A DNA stretch of 64,000 bases from Entophlyctis helioformis (Eukaryota > Chytridiomycota > Chytridiomycetes > Chytridiales > Chytriomycetaceae): contig JAHLKH010000079.1 in NCBI GenBank assembly GCA_025526915.1, positions 51,668 through 115,667 on the forward strand. The letters are read 5' to 3'. The position numbers were made by a program, and so were the translations under genes. Each line of letters opens with the position of its first letter. The first letter of the stretch is position 1. Positions 1 through 11,021 of this stretch are shown here, piece by piece. The notes beneath the pieces were generated by a model. That model saw only the letters and a program-made list of their open reading frames with translations. It did no database searches and was not told where the DNA came from.

Positions 1-1974
1 TGATTTCCTGTGTGCTGGTGGTGCCGTCTGTCTGCTGGCGGGCAGCTGCGAGCGGGCATCGACCTTGTCCAGGACGCATACACTCGGCAAGCTGCTGCCC
101 TCAAGCACCAGGTCACTCATTGGAAACACGTCGCTTCGCAGCACAAGGAGCAGGTGCGTCCTTGGTCCAGAGGCCGCTGGAGCAATCGAGTGGCTGACCG
201 GCGGCTGGATGCCACACCACACCGGCACTGCAATGCCACTGCTGGACAGAATGCCACGCTCGAGGCCCAGGTCTCGGTGCTGTCTCGCCGTGTCGCCGAG
301 CTCGAGCACGCTCTTGCGAGCCAGGCGTCCGAGAAGAAGGCGCTTGTCGCGTCAAAGGCTGCCCTTATGGACAGATACAACGCGCTCAAAAAGTCTGCAT
401 CGCAGCTGGACGCCTTCCGCAAGGTTGGTTGGACGGCAATATGCAGAGTGCATCGGGCTCGTGCTGGGCTGCTGCATGCTTCTGCATCGTCTGCTTACTA
501 GCATTCTGCAGTCGATTGTGAGCATGGTCGAGTATAGCCCTGGAGCACAGCCACTGCTGACGTCGTTTGATGGAGACAGCCGCATCGCCGACGCTGCCGA
601 CTTTCAACACGCGACCCCAAGCAAGCCTGGCATTGGACATGGAGCCGACGGGACAGATCTCGCAGCGTTGCCGCAAAACCAGCATTGGCCGGCTCACACG
701 CAGCAGCAGTCTGCATCACACGGATCCGGGTCAGGGTCAGGGACCGGATATGCACAGCAGTCGCGTGAAACATTGAGACACAGCCACGGCGATGGCGCAC
801 ACGCTCATTCGTCCTCTGGGTACCAGCAGCAGCAGCAGCAGCAGCAGCAACGTTTCAATGCAAGCACCGGATCTCGAGGCTACGAGGCTCGAGGCCAGGC
901 AGAAGAGTCTGGTGCTACTTCTCGTGGCGTTTCTGGGTTAACAGCAGCAGGGCAGGCTTTCTTGGATCACATACAACTTCCAGCCATCATGACAGCGGAA
1001 AAGCGGCTGTAGGGGACGCTGTGATTGGTGCGGAAGATGGACGGCTCGATGCCTTTGGAAGCAGCCCGTACGGTCTGCAAAACGAAGTGCCAGGCGGCAA
1101 TTCCACCTCGTATTTCGATCAGCAAACCAACACGCTGCGATCTCTGAACATTGTAAGTTGCGTTTGGGTGTGGTGTGCAGAGACGCACTCTTGGCGTGCG
1201 GTTGCTTACTTTCTTACTGGCCAACTGCGGCTGTAGAGTACACAGGCACTTGACTACTCTCTCGGATCCATGTCTGCTCAGGACAAGTCCGGTTTGCTGA
1301 CTGTCGACGTGCTGGGAACGCTCCATGTCAAGTCGTCAGCAACGGCTAGCGTGGCAAACCACGCCGCGATTGAAGACGGGCACACTGCCAGTCAACAGCA
1401 TTTGAATGTCGGACACGGTAGCACCAACAACCAGACGGACAAAGCAGGCCCCCTCTCTGCGTCTGCATCTGCGTCTACTGCTTCGCTGAACTTGTATCCA
1501 GCAGAGGACGGCATTGCACAACAGCAGCATCAGCATCAAGAACAGCAACAACAATCACACACACGGATCGGCACATCGCGATCGCAAACTAATCTTGTCT
1601 CGTCCTCGTCGTTTTCAGCCTTGGCGCCTTCCTCGGCAGCAGCGGCGGCCACAACCGTACCCCCAACATCACACACGCACACGCACACGCGCGCAGGGCC
1701 AAGCCAGCCGTTTTTGGATCGCCCAGCAGCGGACATGGACGCGCCAACACTCTACCGACACATTCGCGATGCTCTCTCGGCCACTGCCTTTGAAATGTTT
1801 GCTACGGCCGTGGCGGCGTTCAATGCTGGGCGTGTGTCGGCAACAGAAACGGTCAAAGAGGTGCACCGCATTGTGGGGCCCGGGCAGCTGACTGAGCAAA
1901 TGACTCGGCTGATCTACGAGGCGGTTCGCGAATCGTCGTCTTCGTCGTCTGGTGGCGGTCAGAACCCACAATAA
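1..1974 (+). CDS. At4g15545-like coiled-coil protein, 5' end missing
   Basis: The gene enters from the left edge and stops at 1972-1974. Exons can be followed as about 70-153, 250-423, 512 to about 911, 1013-1152 and 1237-1974. The first three encode a heptad-rich coiled coil (LSRRVAELEHALASQ). A low-complexity middle follows, with nine glutamines near 823-850 and many Ser/His/Ala residues. The last about 65 residues (from DAPTLYRHIRDALSATAFEM to IYEAVRES) form a compact helical block resembling the conserved C-terminal domain of plant At4g15545 and its fungal relatives. Biochemical role unknown; a coiled-coil scaffold is the most that can be said. The boundary 911/1013 is the weakest: 912 or 924 could serve as donor. 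Assignment is by remembered family pattern, moderate confidence. Confidence 0.55.
823..850 (+). repeat. Coding CAG repeat (polyglutamine)
   Basis: A run of CAG with a final CAA encodes nine glutamines inside the coiled-coil gene. Pure CAG/CTG runs recur in several other genes here, so such tracts are a general feature of this genome region. Confidence 0.9.
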
Positions 1975-2412
1975 ACACAGCATATTCGTCTTTTATGCCG
2001 CGGTGTGCACCAAAAGCCGCAGACGGCTTCGAGAGAGTGGACGATAGAACTGGGTACGTATTCATTGGGAGGGTCCTGCACACAAACAAAAGCCAGAAGC
2101 TGCCTGCCATGAACGAGCCAGCCAACGCATCCTACAAACATCCACTGAAAGGATCCGGCCAAGAAACATCATCCAGTGCTGCACCGTGCCGGTCCCGGTG
2201 GATGTTGTCAAGGTCGTGGTTTGTGAACTGGTATGGTATGGTATGGCTGCGAATGTGGCGTGATATGCTGCTGATCTGATGTCTGAATGATGGCGAGAGT
2301 GGGGAGGAGGTGGGCGGAATGTGTGTCGGGGTTGGGCAGCGGATTGGATCCTTAGTGGTGGTGGTCCTCCTCGCGAATGTACTGTCATACATCAACGGGT
2401 AAACACAGAGGT

Positions 2413-2439
2413 CAGCCAGCCAGCCAGCCAGCCAGCCAG
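2413..2439. repeat. CAGC tetranucleotide array beside the COX4 stop
   Basis: About six copies of a CAGC/CCAG tetranucleotide lie directly downstream of the COX4 stop codon (2442-2440 on the minus strand), so they would be in its 3' UTR. The same unit recurs inside COX4 intron 1. Confidence 0.85.
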
Positions 2440-3634
2440 TCAATCGACACGACAGGTTGAACTGCCGCATTCGTGCGGGGTTGGCAGGCAGACGCAGCGC
2501 ACCTTGAAGACGTTTCCGCAGTGGGGGCAGCGGTCAACCTTGCCGTGGGGACGGACGGTGAGCCAGACAGCCTCGTGGGAGTCGGCAGGGAAACCTACGA
2601 TGCGCGTCGCCAGAGCGCAAGACGAGGTCAGATTCAAGGCCGTGAATGCAAGCATGGCTGCATGGTCCACGCAGCACGAGCAGCAGGATCAGCAAGCATG
2701 TACGCACCAGTGCAGCCAACGTATCTCTCGGGGTCGACGCCGCGAACGACAATGGGCTCCTTGGCAGTGCCCTTCTTGGTGAGCACGATGGGGTGCATGT
2801 CCTCCCAGGGGTCCTCGCCCTTGAGCGTCTTCAGGTACTCGTAACGCTCAAGACCGGCAGCAAGCTCGTAGTTGGTGGGGACCTGACCGGGCTCGCGGAA
2901 GCCGGGAACCTCGGGGTCGAGAACGATGTTCTTTGCCGCAGTGGTCGACGGCGTGGTCGACGACGACGCTGTTGGTGGTCAGGCGGCCGAATGGGCAAGA
3001 GGGGAGGCAGACGGGCAGACGGGCCAGGGCGATGGTAGTGGGCAGTTAGCATGCTGCTGGTTCAACAAGGCCTCGACCGCCACTACGACCACAGTGGGCA
3101 GCAGCCAGCCAGCCAGCCAGCCAGCCAGCCACAGCCAGCCAGCAGCATCGTCAGCGGCGGCGGCAAGAGCATCGTCGGCGGCAGATGACTGATTGCGTGT
3201 GCTGGCAGGCAGGCAGCGCACACACTGGCTGGCTGACTGGCTGGCTGGCTGGCTTCTGAACGGCTGCAGCAGCCAGAGTGGCTGGCAGCAAGGCTGCCGC
3301 TGGCAGGAAAGCCGGCCGAGTACAGCCATCGCAGCCGTCCCCCTGGCGGCCCACCAGGCGGCCGGCCAGTGTGTGTGCCTGCAGGCCGCCAACGCATGGT
3401 GACGCAACACGCAGCGACAAAAAACGGCTGCTGGCTTGCTGCTGGCTGTTGGCTGCTGGCTGCTGGCTGCGGCTGGTGGTGGTGCCTATCGTGGCCGAGT
3501 GCGGCGAGGCGGCGAGGCAGCCCGAGCGAAGAGCGGGCTGCAGGGGGCTCACCTTGTCTGAGCGAGAGGGCGGCAAACGACGCACGGCGCTGGACGGCGG
3601 CAGCAACAGACGGAAGGCGGCGAGCAGCGAACAT
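2440..3634 (-). CDS. COX4: Cytochrome c oxidase subunit IV (COX4/COX5B family), mitochondrial
   Basis: Nuclear-encoded zinc-binding subunit of respiratory complex IV in the inner membrane. Three exons, 3634-3553, 2968-2708 and 2594-2440, join in phase to 165 aa, close to the yeast subunit. Exon 1 encodes an Arg/Ala/Ser-rich presequence (MFAARRLPSVAAAVQRR). Exon 2 carries the family signature VPTNYELAAGLERYEY and the GEDPWEDMHP segment. Exons 2/3 give YVGCTGFPADSHEAVW followed by RCPHCGNVFKV, the C...CxxC zinc site; further cysteines lie in the tail. Intron 2 is 113 nt. Intron 1 is 584 nt (2969-3552), far longer than its neighbours and full of CCAG/TGGC arrays. The start codon lies 23 bp from that of the divergent TMEM223-like gene. 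Very confident. Confidence 0.93.
3103..3254. repeat. Inverted pair of tetranucleotide arrays inside COX4 intron 1
   Basis: On the plus strand 3103-3130 is seven AGCC units (with further AGCC to 3141), and 3225-3254 is an almost pure TGGC/GGCT array with one TGAC interruption. The two are reverse complements about 95 nt apart and could form a long GC-rich hairpin in the COX4 pre-mRNA. Both lie within the 584-nt first intron. Confidence 0.85.
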
Positions 3635-3657
3635 GTTGGTTTGGCGGAAACCCCAAC
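3635..3657. promoter_or_regulatory. 23-bp divergent start region, COX4 / TMEM223-like
   Basis: Only 23 bp separate the COX4 ATG (minus, 3634) from the first in-frame ATG of the TMEM223-like gene (plus, 3658). No TATA box is evident. Core promoter elements must lie inside the opposite transcription units, or the plus gene may use a later Met at about 3703. Confidence 0.6.
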
Positions 3658-4741
3658 ATGATCGCCGTTTGTCTGCTTCGAGGCTCGACAGCGAGCCTGT
3701 CTGGCATGGCTGGCATGGCTGGCCTGTCTGGCATGGCTGGCCTGCGTGCAGCATTCTCCTCATGCGCTGCTGCTCGCCAACAGCACCACCAGCACCACCA
3801 GCACCACCAGCAGCACCCACGAGTCAAGGTGCTGTCGTCGTCCGTCAACGCTGGCACGCTTGGCTTGAATGCCGCTTCGGCTGCACCTGCGGCATCTGCT
3901 CCACCGGCCGGCTTCCCAGGCGCTGGTGCACTCCCCATGTCGGTGGCTGCCATCGCCGCCGCTCCGTCCATCCTGCTGTACTCGCATCCAAACAAGCAGC
4001 TCTTCTCGCTGCTCTACGTCGCCGGGTTCGCCCATTTCGTCTTCTGGCTGGTGCTCGCCGGCCTGTCCTTCTCCGAGATGACCAACTCAAGGTGATGCCC
4101 GCTGAACCGCCTGTAAACCACGAGGCTGTCGCTGACATGCCGCCTGCCTCTCCAGCCCAGGCATCCTCAGCGCCAAAGTCGTTGGATCCGAGATCGTCAA
4201 GCCCAAGAGCAAGAATGACAACACCGTCACCGTCTTTGGCATCACGAAACACTGGCCTGCTGGCATGGAGGGCATCTGGATCAAGGCCGTCTTCACAACT
4301 GCCCTGGCATCGGTCGGCTTCGTGTTCCTTGGCCTCACCCACCGCTACGCCTCGCGCTACGCCTCCCAGATTGAGCTGGTGCACGGCAAGATCCTGCGCG
4401 TCAAATCAAGCGCGCTTGTCGGCAACCCCTTCCGCGACTTGCCCTTTTCCACAGCCGCCCTCTCTGAGCCAGTCTTCACTGGCTTTGGCCCTGGCATGAC
4501 AGAGGTTTTTCTCGACCGCTCAAAGATTGCCTGGTACAAGTGGCCGTTTGTCCATCGTCGCGCTGGTTATTTCTGGCTGGCAGACTCAACAACCAAGAGC
4601 ACGTTCCGCGTCGACCGCCAAGGCAGTTTCCGCAACCCGCAGTTCATGGACCGTCTGTTTGCTGAAAAGGCTGCGTTTACGTCTCATGCATCATTGCCGC
4701 CATCTTCAGCATCGGCAACAGCCGCCCGTGTCTCACGTTGA
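3658..4741 (+). CDS. TMEM223-like mitochondrial membrane protein
   Basis: Two exons, 3658-4091 and 4171-4741, joined by a 79-nt intron (NS/S, in phase), give 334 aa. The N-terminus is rich in Ala/Ser/Arg with an MAG-repeat and a His/Gln run (HHQHHQHHQQH), compatible with mitochondrial import. Two hydrophobic segments follow (LFSLLYVAGFAHFVFWLVLA and AVFTTALASVGFVFLGL). The C-terminal soluble part contains GYFWLADSTTKSTFRVDRQ and NPQFMDRLF, matching the end of the TMEM223 family, where a short phenylalanine-rich strand precedes a conserved 'G.F.N..LFD' tail. Human TMEM223 is reported as a complex IV (COX1) assembly factor. Its divergent neighbour is a complex IV subunit, which fits. Family assignment is by pattern memory; an unrelated two-TM mitochondrial protein is the alternative. 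Confidence 0.68.
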
Positions 4742-4841
4742 TCTATTTACCGGATTGAATGTGTTCCTTGCAATCCAACAGCTTCGCCTGTAGCTGACAT
4801 TCACCGCCAATGTCCAAAGCCGCCATGATAATATGGGGTGT

Positions 4842-6629
4842 TTAGTTGCCATCCTTGATCGAGTATTTGCCATAGTCCTTCTCAGGGTCAAACACCTCCC
4901 ACCGATTGGCAGGGAAAATGTGCTTGTTGTTCTCGTACCAGACACGCTCCATGACTTTGCCTGCGTGAGACTGCATGCGGCGCATGGCATCGCAACACAC
5001 GGCACCTGTTAGTAAATTGGTTGGCAGCACGACTCTGGCCTCTGCAACACCGATTCGCATCTGGACATTCAAGCACGTCGCTGCAACCTACATCTTCAGT
5101 TTCGACCGTTGCATCGTTGATCAGACGGACGTCATCACGAACATCAAATGAAAAGAGCGGCCCGGACTTGCCGCGAGACTTGTTAACAATAAAGTCATAA
5201 AACGTGTAGTGCTGTCATACGGCGTGCAGGCAGGAGCAAGTTGCGTATCAGCCCATCGCATGTCTTGCAATGCGAGACACGGATATCCATCAAGAGCGTC
5301 CGCCACTTACCGTGGGAATAATCAAATCCTCCTTGATGTACATCAAGTTGTCCACATTGACGTTGCGCAGCTGCGGGATCTGTTGCCGACATTTTTCCAG
5401 AAACTGCCGGATCGTGTCGCCCTTTCGACACTCGACCTGCTTTCGGTGTCCAGACCCGTCCCAGAACGAGTACGTGATGCTGATCTTGTCACGCTTGATC
5501 ACCTCCTGCCGCTCGATCCACTCTCTTTCCAGCTTGGCACGCTCCTGGCGCTCCAACTCTTCGCGCTCCTTGTCTGGAAGGAAGCTGGTGTCGACGTTTG
5601 GGTTCTTCTTTACTTTCTTGACCAGCGGTGCCGCGTCTGTCTCGTTCAAGGTTGGCATCGCAAGACACGTTAGCCTGCAGGCTAGGTAAATGCTCCTGAT
5701 GACCGTCAATAATCAGGCCAAACATCGGCATGGAGTCACAGCCGGCAATGCAGGCACAGCATCAAATGAGCCCTATGGCGCAGGCTCCATCAGAGAGAAG
5801 ATTAAACGAATGGGTCCACAGCCAGCAGCAGCTGTCAAAGCGAATGCCATGGCAGCATGCGTCTGGAAACTCAGAGAACTAGAGCACGCGTCCCACAAGA
5901 GAGAGACGCGGCATCGAGTGTCCAACATGCCAGCAGCCAGCCACTGTGCCACATGCACGCCGCCTGCTGGTGCAAGGGCATGCCAGACAACCAGAGCCAG
6001 CAGCGGCAATATCAAAGACACCCAACGCTTGCAGTCATCATCTGGAGCCTGCCCGATCTGCACTCCAGGGGGCCGACGTTCAGCATGCCATACGGCCATT
6101 CGCCACCAGCCCACTCACTTGCGCCATTACCACTCTCGTCCTCGTCGGGATCCATGTCAAACGACAGCACGGCCTTGTCTTTGCGCTTGTTGTTGGCAGC
6201 CGCAGTCGCCTTCTTCTTGTCCTTTTTGGCCTTGGCGGCGACGGCTGCGGGCGATGCTGCTGCCAGCGCATCCAGGTCAGTTTGCTCAAGCCGCTGCTTT
6301 TCCTCGAGCGTCGAGCGGATGCGCTGAAAGTCCTGCAGCTTGACCAGTCCGACCGTCTGGCGCTTAAGCTCCGAGTCGACCCAGTCGTTCTGGGCCACAA
6401 ACTTGTCTGCGCCAACCTTGACCGTCTTTTCCTGTCGCCGTCAGTCAGTGTCGTCGCCAGTGTCGTCGTCAGCGTCGCCGTTCGTCTCGTCAGCCAGCAG
6501 CAGGGCAGCCTGGGGCACCGCACGTACCTTGGAGATCTGCTCCTTCTGCTTCTTGATCTCCTCCATCATCGTCTGTCGCTGGCCCTCGAGCTGCCGGGCA
6601 CGGGCTCCCTCGCCTGCATTGTCGGCCAT
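4842..6629 (-). CDS. FAM50/XAP5 family protein
   Basis: Nuclear protein of the XAP5/FAM50 family, linked in animals to the spliceosome and transcription. Exons 6629-6528, 6431-6119, 5636-5311, 5211-5092 and 4970-4842 join in phase to about 329 aa, near human FAM50A. The N-terminus is a charged helix; [14 protein letters not shown] matches the family's 'STVGLVTL' element. The XAP5 domain is unmistakable: [74 protein letters not shown], and the tail [20 protein letters not shown]. The intron between 5637 and 6118 is long (about 480 nt), and its donor could alternatively be at 6130. Translation from Met 6629 puts the start 57 bp from the divergent tyrosyl-tRNA synthetase start. Confidence 0.9.
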
Positions 6630-6686
6630 TTTGTCGCTTTCTGCCTGTTGTTGTTTGTCGTGCGAGATCGCGGTCAAGTGGCCGTC
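6630..6686. promoter_or_regulatory. 57-bp divergent start region, FAM50 / YARS2
   Basis: Only 57 bp separate the chosen start codons of the FAM50 gene (minus) and the tyrosyl-tRNA synthetase (plus). A further upstream in-frame Met for FAM50 at 6677 would nearly abolish the gap. No clear box motif was seen. Confidence 0.5.
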
Positions 6687-8678
6687 ATGAGCGTCGTGTC
6701 CAAGTCGGTCGCCCGCTGTGCCGCCTTGGTGTGCGCAGCAACCGGCGCCACTGCACGTCCTCTGTCCACGTCTGCCCGCCTCGTTCTGCTCGCCCGCGCT
6801 CGCTCACTGGCCACATCGTCCACCAGCCATGCGCCAGCGCCGTCTCTGACAAACACGCTCAACGTTCTGGAGAAGCGCTCGCTGCTCAACGACTGCACAA
6901 ACCAGCCTGCGCTTGCACGGCTACTCGAGTCGCAGCCAACGGTCGTCTACGCCGGCTTCGATCCAACCGCCACAAGCCTGCATGTCGGTAACCTGCTGAC
7001 CATCATTGCGCTTCTGCATTTCCAGCTGAGTGGCCACCAAGCCATCGCTCTCATCGGTGGTGCAACCGTGAGTTCAACCACTCGCTTCCAGGAGGATGCA
7101 TTCGGTGCTTCGACGCACACTCACACGCCATGCCGTGGCAGGGATCCATTGGAGATCCGTCTGGAAAGACTTCGGAGCGGCAGGCACTCGACGAGACCAC
7201 CCTCAAAACCAATATGGATGCCGTTACTGGCCAGCTTTCGCTTGTGTTTGCCAACGCACAGGCATATGCGGAGCGCCGGACGACAGCATCTGGAGCATCT
7301 GCAGCAGCTGACAGCCTCTACATGCGCGATGCCGCCGATCCCGTCTCGCCAGTTGCCATTCTCAACAATGCAGACTGGTTCAAGTCCATGACGCTTCTCG
7401 ACTTTATAGGCAGTGTGGGCCGCCGTGCTCGTGTTTCGGCCATGCTGGCACGCGAAAGTGTCAAGAATCGCCTGTCCAGCCCCGAGGGCATCTCCTTTAC
7501 CGAGTTCACCTACCAGCTGCTCCAGGCGTTTGACTTTTGGCATCTCTTTGCCAACCAAGGCTGCCGTGTGCAGCTGGGCGGCAGCGATCAGTGGGGAAAC
7601 ATTACGGCTGGCACGGATCTGATAAAGAAATCCCTCAACGACGGACTGGTGCCAACACACGCCGCTGCTAAGTATGCTCTGGCCGGCGTCAACAGTGCCT
7701 CGGCCGACGTTGCATATGGCGTCACGCTCCCCCTTGTCACCACAGCCAGCGGTGAAAAGTTTGGCAAGAGCGCTGGCAATGCCGTCTGGTTGAGCGAGTC
7801 GCTGCTGTCTGTCTTTGACTTTTACCAGGTACAGGATTGTGTTGATGCATCTTTGCCCATGCTTCTGTGTATCTGACGCAAAGACACAAACTCTCTGCGC
7901 TGCTCAAGTTCTTCCGCCGCACTCCTGATACAGAGGTCGGCCGCTACTTGAGATACTTTACTCTCTTGAGCGAGTCACGCATCGATCAGATCCTCGAACA
8001 CCACAAGGTATGTATATGTATGTATGCATGCATGCATGCCAAGCACAGGGCGATGCTGACGACAGACACTCATTCTTTGCGCGTGCCCCTCCAGGTGTCG
8101 CCCCAAGACCACTTGCCTCAGCGCACTCTTGCTGCAGAAGTGACTGAGCTTGTTCATGGCGGTACGTGCACGAGCCATGTAATGCGTTGACTGCATCACA
8201 CAGTCTGCGCCTGACACGCAACATCGGCTTATATGCGACTGATGCAGCGGACAAGGCGGCAAAGGCAAAGACGCAGAGCGATGTGCTCTTTGGTGCTGAT
8301 CTGTCGACAATGACTGCGTCGGAGATTGTCGCAGCATTCCGTGGCGACAAGCGTCTGGTGTCGCTCCCCAGGTCAGAGGTTGTTGGCGTGGCAGTGTGTG
8401 ACGTGGCGGCGTCTTCTCAGACAACAAAATCCAAATGCAAGTCCTTCCGTCGACTGTCCATGTCTTTGTGCAGCGTGTGACTCACCCGATATCCCCTGTC
8501 GCGAACGGCATGGCCATTAGCTGCTGCTCGAAAGCTGGTTGGGACGGGCGGTCTGTATCTCAACAACCATCGTGTCAAGTCGATCACGCAGGCCATTGAG
8601 GAGTCTGATCTTGTCGATGGATGTCTGTGTTCTCTGAGAACAGGCAAGAACAACTATGTTCTTGTGTCCATTGAGTGA
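6687..8678 (+). CDS. MSY1: Tyrosyl-tRNA synthetase, mitochondrial
   Basis: Class I aminoacyl-tRNA synthetase charging mitochondrial tRNA-Tyr. Six exons, 6687-7067, 7142-7828, 7909-8007, 8095-8161, 8248-8436 and 8521-8678, join in phase to 526 aa. An Arg/Ser/Ala-rich presequence is followed by [18 protein letters not shown] (HIGH-type HVGN), [18 protein letters not shown], the tyrosine-binding region [18 protein letters not shown], and the KMSKS-type loop [14 protein letters not shown]. The C-terminus is an S4-like RNA-binding domain ([22 protein letters not shown]). Intron 5 (8437-8520) starts with gcaagt instead of gt. The GC-AG model is forced because it joins TTKSK to SAARKLV in phase, as in the family. 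Other introns are standard and 67-95 nt long. Very confident. Confidence 0.94.
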
Positions 8679-9030
8679 GCAGGATGCCCTCTCCTTGAAA
8701 TAAAAGTTGTCGTACTATCAACGTATCTAGGTCGACTGGCTCGCTCACAGAAGCCTGTTGATGACCAAGACTCCATTGTGCAACTACGCCGAGCCTGACA
8801 CGCCCATCCCAGCGCGTCACTCCAGTCGACTTTGCTGTTGGCAGACCCGCTCCTTGGACGGCATCCCTCTCTCGTCTTGCTTTCTCCATGAGCCATGCAT
8901 CCAAGAGTAAAACGGCGATACAGCACAGTCTATATTATAATGAGATGGATGGCCATGACAGACTCGCCACCAATGTAAAGGATGAACAGGAGGAGATTAT
9001 CAAGGGAACACAGCCCGCTCATGCGATCGA
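8679..9030. other. Convergent intergenic region, 352 bp
   Basis: Lies between the stops of the synthetase (plus) and zinc-finger gene 1 (minus). It should hold both 3' UTRs. An aataaa-like element (gaaataaaag at about 8697-8706) lies just after the synthetase stop. No other feature seen. Confidence 0.5.
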
Positions 9031-10676
9031 TCAGCTGGCCATGCCACGCAAAAGCTCCTCGCCGCGTACATGCTTGTTGTACGAGTCGCTGCGCGAGTAG
9101 CTGCGTCCACACCACGGGCAAGGCCCAAACATCTTGCGTTCATGCACCGACGCAATGTGGCGAACAAGGTCGTGCTTGCGGATGAAGCTCTCGGTGCATG
9201 GCGACTTGCCGTTCGTGCCGCCAACAAAGTGGGTGCACGCATACGGCTTGACATTCATGTGCGAGCGGATGTGTGCATCGAGGTTGTAGCGTCGCGTGAA
9301 CAGCTTGGAGCAGATGGTGCACAGGAACCTGCGCACTTCGTTGGTTTGCGATTGACTCGCGGCGGCGGACCCGAGACGGCGCTTGCTGTGGCTGCGGGCG
9401 AGTCTTGACGCGGTGGCGTGGATGGGGATAGGTGGTATGGGTGGTGGGCATGCTGAGTGTGCTGAGCGTGTTGGGGTGATGCAGAGTCGAACTGTGCGTG
9501 GTGGATGGACGGACTGGATCGGACGCTGTTGGAGGAGTGGCTGCTGACCGTGTCGTCAGAGTCTGGGGAGTGTGCGTGAGCGGTGGGCAGCTCGCTGCAC
9601 AGGGCGGCCATCTCGACGAGTGTGAACAGCGACGACGACGGCGTGGGCGACGACGGCTGTCCTGCAGCGACGCGTTGGCGCAAGCGCCGTCTGTGTCGGC
9701 GTGCACAACAGCCGCGTGGCAAGCCGCGCTGTGGACGGCAAGGCCATGTGCGGCCGTGCGGCATGCTCCGTGGCAACCGCTGCCCTGGGCGGCAGACGCA
9801 CAGCCGGCGTTGGTATCATCGTAGTTGCTGTCGGTGCTGCCCATGAGGGCATCGATCGACATGACGCTGTGCGCAGACAGCCAGTGGCGAGCAGACAGTG
9901 CCATCGGCGGCCGTTGGGTGCCAGGCGGCGGCAGACGAGAGCCTGGCTCAGCTGTTTCGCCGAGGAGCAAAGCGTTCGAGTCGAGGACATTGGCGGCGGC
10001 GGCGGCGCGGCGCTCGGTTGCAAGCAGCCTGTTGCGGATGCGGCCGACGGTGCTGGCGAGGGCAGGGGCGAGTCCCCCTCATGCCGCTGGTGCTTGTGGT
10101 TGTGGATGTGGTGGTGCTGGTTGTGGGAGTGGCCGACGGGCAGGCTCTCGTAGTGGCGGAAGCGCAGCGCTCCAATGTGGTCCACATGCAGCGCATTGCC
10201 GCCGACGGGTGCTGGCGACCGAGCCGCAGTGGCAGGGAGCGGCGAGGATCGCTGCTGGGGACAAGGCAGAGGATGCATGTGAGTGTGAGTGCGGGTGGGG
10301 GCGAGTGGGGGCGAGCACGGCACGGCTGGTGCACAGGGCGGCAGGCAGCAGGCAGCAGGCAGCAGGCGGTGGCCGGCAAGGCTCCTGTGCACCGATGCGC
10401 CGCAGACTGCAGCGGGCTCCCCAGCCCAGCCCAGCCCAGCCCAGCCGATGATGGCCGGGTGGCCCGCAGGCAGCCCCGCCAGCCTCGCCATCGCATCAAT
10501 ACGTGCACGGCCATCCATCATCTGAAGGGCGGGGCAGTTCAAGCAGCAGCAGCGGCGGCGGCACAATGGGCAGCCAGACGTACCGAGCCGAGGTACGGGT
10601 GGTGGCGGCGGGTGTGCGGTGCCATGCCCACAGAGACACTGGCGTCGGGGGCCGGCTGCGTGCTGGCACTGGACAT
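9031..10676 (-). CDS. C2H2 zinc-finger protein, Swi5/Ace2-like finger block (copy 1)
   Basis: Putative DNA-binding transcription factor. The C-terminal exon (stop at 9031) encodes three fingers: FLCTICSKLFTRRYNLDAHI, a divergent second with CTESFIRKHDLVRHIASVH, and CPWCGRSYSRSDSYNKHV. The TRRYNLxxHIRSH linker resembles fungal Swi5/Ace2/Crz1 fingers. The likely start is Met 10676, followed by a 93-nt exon ending in a gtacgt donor at 10583; the next exon probably begins after ccccag near 10257. In between lie His/Pro/Ser-rich stretches in three different frames (for example LPVGHSHNQHHHIHNHKH, MSIDALMGSTDSNYDD, SELPTAHAHSPDSDD). At least two frame changes are needed and I could not fix the introns. 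The internal model is therefore approximate. Copy 2 lies immediately upstream. Confidence 0.6.
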
Positions 10677-11021
10677 GGTGCGATGGCTGGCTGGTTGCTG
10701 GCTGGTTGCTGGTCGCTGGCTGGTTTCTGCTGCTGCTGCAAAGCACGGCTTGTCGCGGACAGGGAAAGTCGCGCTCGAGCAGCAATTTGTCGGCCAGCCG
10801 CGGCCGCTCGAGGCGCAGCGTGCCACAGCCTGTGCACCAAACAGGCGCAACAAACAAAGCTGTTTCGGCCGTGCAAACGCATTGTGCGTGGATCCACGGC
10901 ACCCGCCCTCCCGCCCTGGACGCAGCGAGACTCGGGCGCTGGCGTGGGTACACACGCAGACAAACACGCAGCACGGCATACCCATCAAGCTGCACTCTTC
11001 ATTCAGCAGCGTCTATAATGA
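10677..11021. other. Intergenic region between the two zinc-finger genes, 345 bp
   Basis: Between the probable start of copy 1 and the stop of copy 2, both on the minus strand. Contains a short GGCTGGTTGCTGGCT-like repeated stretch (10683-10735), in keeping with the tetranucleotide arrays elsewhere. No gene seen. Confidence 0.45.
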
